Positions 9,103-16,185 of a stretch of DNA of 64,000 bases are shown here, in pieces (within the stretch, counting starts at the first letter, position 1; every line of letters starts with the position of its first letter). Source of the stretch: Castellaniella sp. UBA6218 (GTDB lineage Bacteria > Pseudomonadota > Gammaproteobacteria > Burkholderiales > Burkholderiaceae_B); NCBI GenBank assembly GCA_002421865.1, contig DISE01000119.1:1-64000 (forward strand), read 5' to 3'. A model generated the notes under the pieces. That model worked only from the letters and a program-made list of their open reading frames with translations. It did not search any database and was not told where the DNA came from. A program made the translations under genes and the position numbers.

Positions 9103-10781
9103 ACCGAGCCCGACCCATGCCGCACGATCCGATGGACGAAGCCAACCGTCCCATGACCCACGAGGAACGCCGCGTCATCCTGGCATCCTCGATGGGCACG
9201 GTCTTCGAATGGTATGACTTCTATGTCTACGGTTCCCTGGCGGCCGTCATTGCCCAGCACTTCTTTTCCGGCCTGAATCCCACGGCGGGCTTCATCTTCG
9301 CCCTGCTGACCTTTGCGGCCGGTTTCGCCGTGCGCCCCTTTGGCGCCCTGGTGTTCGGCCGGCTGGGCGACATGGTCGGGCGCAAGTACGCCTTCGTCGT
9401 CTCGATCCTGATCATGGGCTTGTCCACCTTCCTGGTGGGCGTGCTGCCCTCGTCGGCCTCGATCGGCACGGCCGCGCCCATGATCCTGCTGCTGCTGCGC
9501 CTGCTGCAAGGCCTGGCGCTGGGGGGCGAATACGGCGGCGCGGCCGTCTACGTGGCCGAACATGCCCCGCCGGGCCGGCGCGGATTCTTCACCAGCTGGA
9601 TCCAGACCACCGCCACCACGGGCATGTTCCTGTCTCTGGTCGTGGTCCTGGGCACCCGCGCCACGCTGGGTCAGGAGGCATTCGACGCCTGGGGCTGGCG
9701 GGTACCGTTCCTGATCTCCGTGCTGCTGCTGGTGATCTCGGTCTGGATCCGCATGCGCCTGCACGAATCCCCCGCCTTCACGCGCATGAAGAGCGAAGGC
9801 CTGGTCTCGCGCGCCCCTATCAAGGAAGCCTTCGGGCGCTGGCGCAACCTGCGTCTGATCCTGCTGGCCCTGATCGGCCTGACAGCCGGCCAGGCCGTGG
9901 TCTGGTACACAGGCCAGTTCTACGCCCTGTACTTCCTGACCGAAACCCTGGGCGTGGACGCCAACATCGCCAACATCCTGGTGGCGCTGGCCCTGCTGCT
10001 GGCCTGCCCGTTCTTCCTGGTGTTCGGGGCCCTGTCGGACCGGATCGGCCGCAAGCCCATCATCATGGCCGGTTGCCTGATCGCCGCCCTGACCTACTTC
10101 CCCGTGTTCAAAGCCCTGACCCACTACGCAAACCCGGCACTGGAACGCGCGCAGAACCAGGCTCCGGTGTATGTCGTGGCCAATCCGAAGGACTGCTCGC
10201 TGCAATTCAACCCCGTGGGCATCGCATCCTTCACCAGCGCCTGCGATCTGCTCAAGGCGTTCATGGCCGGCCATTCTGTCCACTACATCAACCAGCCCGC
10301 CCCCGAAGGGACCACGGCCTACGCCCTGGTGGGGGAGCAGCGCATTGATGCCTTCGACGGCACCACACTGCCGCGCGCCGAATTTGCCCGTCGCAACGCG
10401 ACGCTGCAGGAAGAGCTTCGCCAGGCAGTGCGAAGCCACGGGTACCCCGCCTACGCCGACCCGTCCCAGATCAATTTCACCATGGTGCTGCTGCTGCTGT
10501 TCTTCCTGGTCCTGCAGGTCACCATGGTCTATGGACCGATCGCCGCGATGCTGGTCGAAATGTTCCCCACCCGCATCCGCTACACATCCATGAGCGTGCC
10601 CTACCACATCGGCAACGGCTGGTTCGGCGGCTTCCTGCCGCCAGTGGCCTTCGCCACGGTGGCCACCACGGGCAATATGTACGATGGTCTTTGGTATCCG
10701 ATCGCGGTGTGCGCCATGACGCTGGTCGTGGGCCTGCTGTTCGTCAAGGAAACCCGGCACAACGACCTGAACGCGCCCTAG
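9099..10781 (+). CDS. MHS-family MFS transporter (metabolite:H+ symporter) with a large inserted loop
   Basis: 560-residue major facilitator of the metabolite:H+ symporter type (ProP/ShiA/KgtP relatives). Features: [14 protein letters not shown] in TM1, the [13 protein letters not shown] loop 2-3 signature, [14 protein letters not shown] in TM4, DRIGRKP in loop 8-9, and 12 predicted spans. It is about 100 residues longer than KgtP because a hydrophilic segment (about residues 345-460, with two Cys) is inserted before the last spans. The start overlaps the sensor-kinase stop by 4 nt, making this the likely target of that two-component system. Substrate unknown; dicarboxylate or tricarboxylate uptake is an inference from the TctE-like sensor. 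Confidence 0.9.
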   Translation: MNRARPMPHDPMDEANRPMTHEERRVILASSMGTVFEWYDFYVYGSLAAVIAQHFFSGLNPTAGFIFALLTFAAGFAVRPFGALVFGRLGDMVGRKYAFVVSILIMGLSTFLVGVLPSSASIGTAAPMILLLLRLLQGLALGGEYGGAAVYVAEHAPPGRRGFFTSWIQTTATTGMFLSLVVVLGTRATLGQEAFDAWGWRVPFLISVLLLVISVWIRMRLHESPAFTRMKSEGLVSRAPIKEAFGRWRNLRLILLALIGLTAGQAVVWYTGQFYALYFLTETLGVDANIANILVALALLLACPFFLVFGALSDRIGRKPIIMAGCLIAALTYFPVFKALTHYANPALERAQNQAPVYVVANPKDCSLQFNPVGIASFTSACDLLKAFMAGHSVHYINQPAPEGTTAYALVGEQRIDAFDGTTLPRAEFARRNATLQEELRQAVRSHGYPAYADPSQINFTMVLLLLFFLVLQVTMVYGPIAAMLVEMFPTRIRYTSMSVPYHIGNGWFGGFLPPVAFATVATTGNMYDGLWYPIAVCAMTLVVGLLFVKETRHNDLNAP

Positions 10782-10866
10782 TGTCCCGTGTGACGGGTTC
10801 ATGTAGATGGCCAAGTACAAACCAGGATTCAGAAAACCGTCAGGCGTCTGGTCCTAGAATGGCGAT

Positions 10867-11017
10867 GCACGCCGATGGCCGTCCGGGCGCCTCGTTCCCC
10901 CCTTTTGTCCGCCCGGACACCTCCCGCCGCCGGCTGCCGCCGTCCACGCTCCCGCGAGCTTTTCATGTGCGTGGACGGTCGCCCTCACGGCCCGGATTCG
11001 TCCGGGCCGTTTTTTTG
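10867..11017 (+). ncRNA. Candidate structured small RNA or long structured 3' UTR
   Basis: The 200-bp gap after the transporter holds three consecutive perfect hairpins on the plus strand: GTCCGGGC/GCCCGGAC (10881-10888 with 10911-10918, C- and U-rich 22-nt loop), CCGTCCACG/CGTGGACGG (10940-10948 with 10970-10978), and a terminator (10987-11010) with seven T. A TAGAAT hexamer (10855-10860) is about 7 nt upstream of the proposed 5' end, although no good -35 is seen. The C-rich loop and linker (CTCCCGCC) could pair with ribosome-binding sites. The RNA would end inside the 3' end of the opposing transporter gene. It could instead be the 3' UTR of the MFS mRNA. Confidence 0.5.
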
Positions 11018-12085
11018 TCCTTCGACACTATCGAACGAGTGGCGGTGGCGATGATGGATATCGGGAAAATGCGGGTGACTGTGCGTCATGCGCTCATGCC
11101 GATGCGGATGCGCATGCGGCTCCACCCCGTCCCAGGAAAAATCATGCACATGTCGGTGATGCTCGTCATGCACATGCGGATGGGTATGCTCCAGTGGCTC
11201 GTGCGTATGCATGTGCGCGTGCCGCTCGGTCAGATGCAGCCAGACGCCCGCGCCCATCAGCGCAGCCGCCAGCCAGAAGGCCGGCGAGCCCGATTCCTGG
11301 AAGCCTAATACGGCGATGGCCGCGCCGATGAAGGGCGCGGTGGAGAAATAGGCGCCGGTCCGCGCGGAGCCGAGACCCCGCAATGCAAGCACGAACAACA
11401 CCAGACTGACGCCGTACCCCGCCAGCCCGATAGTCATGGCCAACATCGTGCGCGGCCATGCCGGCGGCACCGCGCCCAGCGCCAGCGCCAGCGCAAGGTT
11501 CGTCACCCCCGCGACCAACCCCTTGGTGCCCGCGATGAAAACGGCATCGGAAGACGAAACCTTGCGCGTCAGATTATTGTCCAAGGCCCAGCACAGGCAG
11601 GCGGTCGCCACGAGGAAGCCGCCGAGCGCGCCGCCTGATGCCGCATCGCCCGGGCTCGGCCAGGCGAGCAGCAAGCCGCCCATGACGATGAAAACCATGC
11701 CCAGCACGACGCGCGGGCCGGCATTTTCGCGAAAGACCGCCCACGCCAGCACCGCCGTCAGCACGGATTCCAGGTTGAGCAGCAGCGAAGCTTCGGCTCC
11801 AGACACATGCGACAAGCCCGTGATGAACAACACGGGGCCGAGCACGCCGCCGCTGACAATGGCGCCCAGGAACCATGGCCAGTCCCGCGCAGGCATGCCG
11901 GACGGGGCGAAGCCGCGATCCCGGATGAGACGCATCGTCCACAGACCGATGCCGCTGCCCAGATAAAGCAGTGCCGCAAGCAGAACCGGAGAAGTCTCCG
12001 CCACCAGCCATTTGGAAAAAGGCGTGCTGGCGCCGAACAGCAGCGCGGCCCCCAACGCCGCCAGAATCGGTGAACGGATCATCAT
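10985..12085 (-). CDS. DMT-superfamily (EamA) transporter with histidine-rich C-terminal tail
   Basis: 366-residue inner-membrane transporter with two EamA repeats (ten predicted spans), beginning ILAALGAALLFGASTPFSKW; the second repeat starts near LVATACLCWALDNNLTRKV. After the last span (AALMGAGVWLHLTERH, about residue 285) comes a hydrophilic tail of about 75 residues containing roughly 30 His, many as H-x-H or HH, plus Asp and Glu. Such tails bind divalent metals, so a role in Ni, Co or Zn handling is an inference; most EamA proteins export amino acids or metabolites. It lies 32 nt downstream of asnB on the same strand, so the two may share a transcript. Confidence 0.88.
   Translation of the reverse strand: MMIRSPILAALGAALLFGASTPFSKWLVAETSPVLLAALLYLGSGIGLWTMRLIRDRGFAPSGMPARDWPWFLGAIVSGGVLGPVLFITGLSHVSGAEASLLLNLESVLTAVLAWAVFRENAGPRVVLGMVFIVMGGLLLAWPSPGDAASGGALGGFLVATACLCWALDNNLTRKVSSSDAVFIAGTKGLVAGVTNLALALALGAVPPAWPRTMLAMTIGLAGYGVSLVLFVLALRGLGSARTGAYFSTAPFIGAAIAVLGFQESGSPAFWLAAALMGAGVWLHLTERHAHMHTHEPLEHTHPHVHDEHHRHVHDFSWDGVEPHAHPHRHERMTHSHPHFPDIHHRHRHSFDSVEGQKNGPDESGP
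10987..11017 (+). terminator. Strong rho-independent terminator lying within the 3' end of the opposing gene
   Basis: A perfect 10-bp stem ACGGCCCGGA/TCCGGGCCGT with a TTCG tetraloop is followed by T7. Only the plus strand has the T-run. The hairpin occupies the last codons of the convergent DMT transporter gene (stop at 10985), so those codons encode both a protein tail and a terminator. Confidence 0.9.
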
Positions 12086-12117
12086 GGTTTCACCCGCGAA
12101 TCAAGCATCCGGAATAT

Positions 12118-14076
12118 CTAACCCTGTCCGGCCAGCCACGCCTGGAACATCAGCACGCCCCACAAAGGGTATTGCGCGTTGCGCCGGCCGGCCAGGTGCT
12201 CCGCCCAGGTCCGCCGGATCGGTGCCGGATCGAAGAAGCCTTCGCGCCGCAGGCGCGATTCGTCCAGCAGGCTTTCCGCCCAGTCGCGCAGCGGACCGCG
12301 CAGCCAGTCCCCGACGGGCACACTGAAGCCCTGCTTGGGCCGTTCGATCAGTTCACGGGGCACGTGCCGGTACAGCACCTGCCGCAGGATCCACTTGGCA
12401 GTGCCATCGCGCAATTTCATCGACTGCGGAATCCGCCAGGCGAATTCCACCACCCGATGGTCCAGGAACGGCACGCGGCTCTCCAGGGACACGCCCATGG
12501 CCGCCCGGTCGACCTTGACCAGAATGTCGTCGGGCAGATAGGTGAGGGTGTCCAGAGCCATCAGGCGCTGTATCCCGTCCAGACCCGGCAGCGGCAGGGG
12601 CCGGCCATGCAGGCAGGTCGGGGGTTCGCGTCCGCCGATCACCAGGCTTTCCGGCTCCCAGCGCGAGATCGACTGCAGGTACAGATCATCGATCCGCTCG
12701 GCCGCCAGCTTGCGTGCGCCCTGATGGAGCTTCTCGCCGGGCGCGGCACGCAGCGATCCAGGCAGCACCGGGCGCAGCGGCCCGAGCACGGCGTTCCAGG
12801 TCTCGGGCGACAGCGCGCGGATGCCGCCGGCCGCCAGTTTCCGCAAGACAGGCGGCAGGTGGCCGATCCGCTCCCAGTGCCGGCTGTTGCGCACATAGCG
12901 ACCATAGCCGGCGAACAGTTCGTCGCCCGCATCGCCCGACAGCGAGACCGTGACGTGCCGGCGCGCCAGTTGCGACACCAGGAAGGTCGGGATCTGCGAG
13001 GCATCGGCGAAGGGCTCGCTGTACAGGTCCGGCAACCGGGGGATGACATCCAGCGCCTGTTCGGGCGTGACGTACAGTTCCGTATGGTCGGTGCCCAGAT
13101 GCCGCGCGACCGCGAGGGCATGTTCGGCCTCGTTGTAGCCCGGCTCCTGGAAGCCGATGGAAAAAGTCTTGACCGGCCGCGCGGACTGGGTCTGCATCAA
13201 CGCCACCACGGTGGACGAATCGACGCCTCCCGAAAGGAAGGCGCCCAGCGGCACGTCGGCCAGCATCTGCTGGCGCACGGCGGACTTCAGCAGGTCTTCC
13301 AGCGCGTCGGTGGCTTCATGATCCGATCCGGAGAACGGCGCGCGATTGCCGGACACGGCGACCTCGGCCAGCGACCAGTAGGCCTGCACCTGCGGCTCGC
13401 GCCGCTCCGGCGATACGGTCAGCAGGCAGCCGGCCGGCAGTTTGAAGATGTCGCGATAGATGGAATGCGGCGCCGGGATGTAGTTGTGCCGCATCAGCAG
13501 GCACAAGGCGTCGCGGTCGACCTGCGCCGCGCAACGCGGATGCGCCCGAAGCGCCTTGAGCTCGGAGCCGAACAGGAAACAGGCCTCGTCCCCGTCGCCC
13601 TGCCAGCCGTAGTACAGAGGTTTTTCGCCGAGGCGGTCCCGCCCCAGGGTCAGGATGCGCGCCTGGACGTCCCAGACGGCGAAGGCGAACATGCCGATGC
13701 AGCGTTCCACCGTGGCGCGGATGCCCCAGGCCGCAAAGCCGGCCAGCAGCGTCTCAGTGTCCGAATGGCCACGCCAGCCAGGCGCCAGCCCGGCCTGCTC
13801 CAGTTCCTGGCGCAGGTCCAGGTGGTTGTAGATCTCGCCGTTGAAGACGATCACGTGGCGCCCGGAGGGGCCTGTCATGGGCTGGTGCCCCGCCGCCGAC
13901 AGATCCAGGATGGACAGGCGCCGGTGTGCCAGTCCGACACCGGACCCGTCGGTCCAGACGCCGGAGTCGTCCGGCCCGCGCGACACGATGGTGTCGGCCA
14001 TGCGCTCCAGGACAACGGCGGCCTGGCGCGCGTCATCCCTCCGGCCGATCTCCAGAAATCCCACCAAACCGCACAT
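12118..14076 (-). CDS. asnB: Asparagine synthase (glutamine-hydrolysing), exosortase/polysaccharide-type AsnB
   Basis: 652-residue class-II amidotransferase. The start is the ATG at 14076 because Cys2 of MCGLVGFLEIG is the glutaminase nucleophile once Met is removed; the longer reading frame would bury it. The glutaminase domain shows HRRLSILDLS and FNGEIYNH. The synthetase domain has the PP-loop FLSGGVDSSTVVAL and the SGDAGDELFAGYGRY motif. It converts aspartate to asparagine or, as often near surface-polysaccharide genes, amidates another acceptor. Divergent from the mks operon with a 104-bp gap and followed by the His-rich transporter. Confidence 0.94.
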   Translation of the reverse strand: MCGLVGFLEIGRRDDARQAAVVLERMADTIVSRGPDDSGVWTDGSGVGLAHRRLSILDLSAAGHQPMTGPSGRHVIVFNGEIYNHLDLRQELEQAGLAPGWRGHSDTETLLAGFAAWGIRATVERCIGMFAFAVWDVQARILTLGRDRLGEKPLYYGWQGDGDEACFLFGSELKALRAHPRCAAQVDRDALCLLMRHNYIPAPHSIYRDIFKLPAGCLLTVSPERREPQVQAYWSLAEVAVSGNRAPFSGSDHEATDALEDLLKSAVRQQMLADVPLGAFLSGGVDSSTVVALMQTQSARPVKTFSIGFQEPGYNEAEHALAVARHLGTDHTELYVTPEQALDVIPRLPDLYSEPFADASQIPTFLVSQLARRHVTVSLSGDAGDELFAGYGRYVRNSRHWERIGHLPPVLRKLAAGGIRALSPETWNAVLGPLRPVLPGSLRAAPGEKLHQGARKLAAERIDDLYLQSISRWEPESLVIGGREPPTCLHGRPLPLPGLDGIQRLMALDTLTYLPDDILVKVDRAAMGVSLESRVPFLDHRVVEFAWRIPQSMKLRDGTAKWILRQVLYRHVPRELIERPKQGFSVPVGDWLRGPLRDWAESLLDESRLRREGFFDPAPIRRTWAEHLAGRRNAQYPLWGVLMFQAWLAGQG

Positions 14077-14180
14077 CGCGCTTTTCCTTTCAATCATCGT
14101 TCGGCCGCCGGCCAGTCCGGCGCACATGGTACATTTTACGGCCGCCGACCACCCGCCCACCCCGATCCGGGTGAGCGATC

Positions 14181-15512
14181 ATGCCGGGCTCCGCCATGGA
14201 TTCAACCCCCCTCCAAGAAGAACACGACACCGGCTCGTTCGAAAGCCATTTTCGCGACCCGACGCTCGCGGCCGAAGCGCCGCTCGCCTGGCTGCTCGGC
14301 CGTCGGCTGGAAATCCTCGACGCCTTGCGCGGCCTGCTCTCCGGCGGGCAGGCGACGGCGCGGCTGCGCCTGTGGGTTTTCCTGGAACTGGCCGCCCTGC
14401 CTCAGGGCCGGCTCCAGCGGGAGGACCTGAACCAATTGTTCTTCAGCCTCCGGCCCGAGGCCCTGGACGCGACGCTCAAACGGCTGCGCGACCTGAACCT
14501 GCTGGTCTGGGACGCCACCGCCCAGGACTACCATCTGTCCGCGCTCGCCCAGCAATTGCAAAGCCTGCTGGCGCCGCTGGCGCGCGGGGCCGGAGAGGAC
14601 GATGAAATGGCGGTTCTGCTCGCCCAGGTGGCCGGTGCCCAGGCGCTGGGCCTGTCGGACGCCGGTCAGATCCAGCACCTGCATGCCCAGCTGGCACGGC
14701 GGCACGACGAATTCGCGGACGTGATCGCCAGCGGCTCGGAGGCCCGCCTGCGGGACGCCCAGCCGCGCTTCGAACGCGCCCTGGAACTGGTCGAGCGGGC
14801 GGGCGAGGCCCTGACGGCGCTGATCCGCGGCGACCACGACGATCCGCGCCTGGAGCGCGAGGCGCGCGCCCTGGGACGCGGACAGGCACGTCTGCTGTCG
14901 ATGGCCAGCCAGTTCACGCGCGCGCTGCAGCAGGCCGACCGTCGTCGCATCACTCTGGGCAGCACGGGCATCACCAGCTCCGACGTCCGGCAGTGGCTGC
15001 AGGCGCGCGGCGACCTGCACGAACTGCTGGGCGACGCCCTGTCGGCCAGCCCGCACCCGGTCTTCGTCAGCGGCCACGAACTGGTCGACGTGGCCGAGGC
15101 GGAATTCGACCGCGACCGGCCCGATCCCCGCCGCGCCCAGGGCCTGCCGCCTGCGACAGAAGCCGCGCCCGGCACGCTGGAAGCCCTGCGCATGCCCGAA
15201 GAACTGGAGACCCTGATCGGACAACTGGCGCGCTGGGCCGAGGCCTCCGCGCCGGACGCACCGCCCCCGGCCCGGCCCGTCACGGACGCGGTACTGGGCG
15301 GCCGCTACGCCCAGGCGGCTTACCGGATGCAATTGCTGCCGCTCCTGGGTGACGAACAGGCGCGCGCCCTGCGCGGATTGACGGGCGATCTGGCGCGCTC
15401 GCCCTGGCGCGCCGCGCTGCGGCCTGAACTCCAGCACACAGCGGACCCCTATGTCGCCCGCATCAGCGCGGGCATCCTGGAACCCGATTCTCCGGACGAA
15501 TCCCATGCATGA
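14181..15512 (+). CDS. mksF: MksF/JetA-type condensin kleisin subunit
   Basis: 443-residue acidic, largely helical protein, first gene of a three-gene SMC operon. Size and order (kleisin, small wHTH protein, SMC ATPase) match MksF/JetA. It begins with a winged-helix-like dimerisation region (LRLWVFLELAALPQGRLQRED, then LDATLKRLRDLNLLVWD) followed by long helices rich in Arg, Glu and Leu, as in MukF/MksF, and a C-terminal wHTH-like part that would contact the ATPase head. The start at 14181 is the first ATG; a second in-frame ATG at 14196 is possible. The 3' end overlaps mksE by 8 nt. Assignment rests on context and fold-like pattern more than on a single motif. Confidence 0.82.
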   Translation: MPGSAMDSTPLQEEHDTGSFESHFRDPTLAAEAPLAWLLGRRLEILDALRGLLSGGQATARLRLWVFLELAALPQGRLQREDLNQLFFSLRPEALDATLKRLRDLNLLVWDATAQDYHLSALAQQLQSLLAPLARGAGEDDEMAVLLAQVAGAQALGLSDAGQIQHLHAQLARRHDEFADVIASGSEARLRDAQPRFERALELVERAGEALTALIRGDHDDPRLEREARALGRGQARLLSMASQFTRALQQADRRRITLGSTGITSSDVRQWLQARGDLHELLGDALSASPHPVFVSGHELVDVAEAEFDRDRPDPRRAQGLPPATEAAPGTLEALRMPEELETLIGQLARWAEASAPDAPPPARPVTDAVLGGRYAQAAYRMQLLPLLGDEQARALRGLTGDLARSPWRAALRPELQHTADPYVARISAGILEPDSPDESHA

Positions 15513-16185
15513 ACCCCTGGATGAAGCCGCCCTGCTGATCGCCGAGCTGCTGGCCAGCCGATGGTTGCCCCGGCGACACCCCCGCGTTCGCCGGGCGCTG
15601 ATCGACGCGGAACTGTGGCAGACAGTACAGGACCGCCTGGCCCTGTCGGGCCTGCGCCTGGTCGACAACATCCACGCCGACCACGTCTGCGTCGCCCTGC
15701 TGCGCGGCGCCGAAACCGCTGTCTTCGGCGAGACCGGCCTGAACGCCAACAACAATGCCCGCCTGCCTCGCGACGCGGTCTCGCTGCTGGTGCTGCTTTG
15801 GTCGCTGATCGTACTGCCCAAGCGCGAGCGCCAGGCGGCCCGCGCTGCGGCGGCGGAAACCGAAGGCCAGACGGAAATGTTCACGACCGAGCGCCCGCTT
15901 CCGAGCGCGGCCAGCGTCAGCCCGGTGGTGTCGTACAAAGCGCTGCTGGCCGATTTCGGCCCCCAGCTGGGCCGCAAGACCCGCATGGACGGCAACCTCA
16001 AGCGTCTGGAAGCCCGGGGGTTCATCGTGCGCAAGGGCGACGACATCGGTGAAGGACCACTGCTGGATCTGCTGCTGGACTACGACGCGCTGGCGCCACG
16101 CATCCTGGAAGGCGCGCTGGGCGACGTGCTGGCGCGTGCGCGCCAGCGGACGAAGACCGACACGGTCGCGGAGGACGAGGGCTGA
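15505..16185 (+). CDS. mksE: MksE/JetB-type condensin subunit
   Basis: 226-residue protein starting at the ATG at 15505 (MHEPLDEAALLIAELL), which overlaps the mksF stop. Its size and the C-terminal winged-helix pattern (SYKALLADFGPQLGRKTRMD, NLKRLEARGFIVRKGDD) fit MksE/JetB, the small wHTH subunit that binds kleisin and DNA in Muk-like condensins. A DUF4194-type fold is expected. Its TGA overlaps the mksB ATG (TGATG), so stoichiometric coupled translation is likely. No nuclease or other enzymatic motif is seen. Confidence 0.82.
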   Translation: MHEPLDEAALLIAELLASRWLPRRHPRVRRALIDAELWQTVQDRLALSGLRLVDNIHADHVCVALLRGAETAVFGETGLNANNNARLPRDAVSLLVLLWSLIVLPKRERQAARAAAAETEGQTEMFTTERPLPSAASVSPVVSYKALLADFGPQLGRKTRMDGNLKRLEARGFIVRKGDDIGEGPLLDLLLDYDALAPRILEGALGDVLARARQRTKTDTVAEDEG

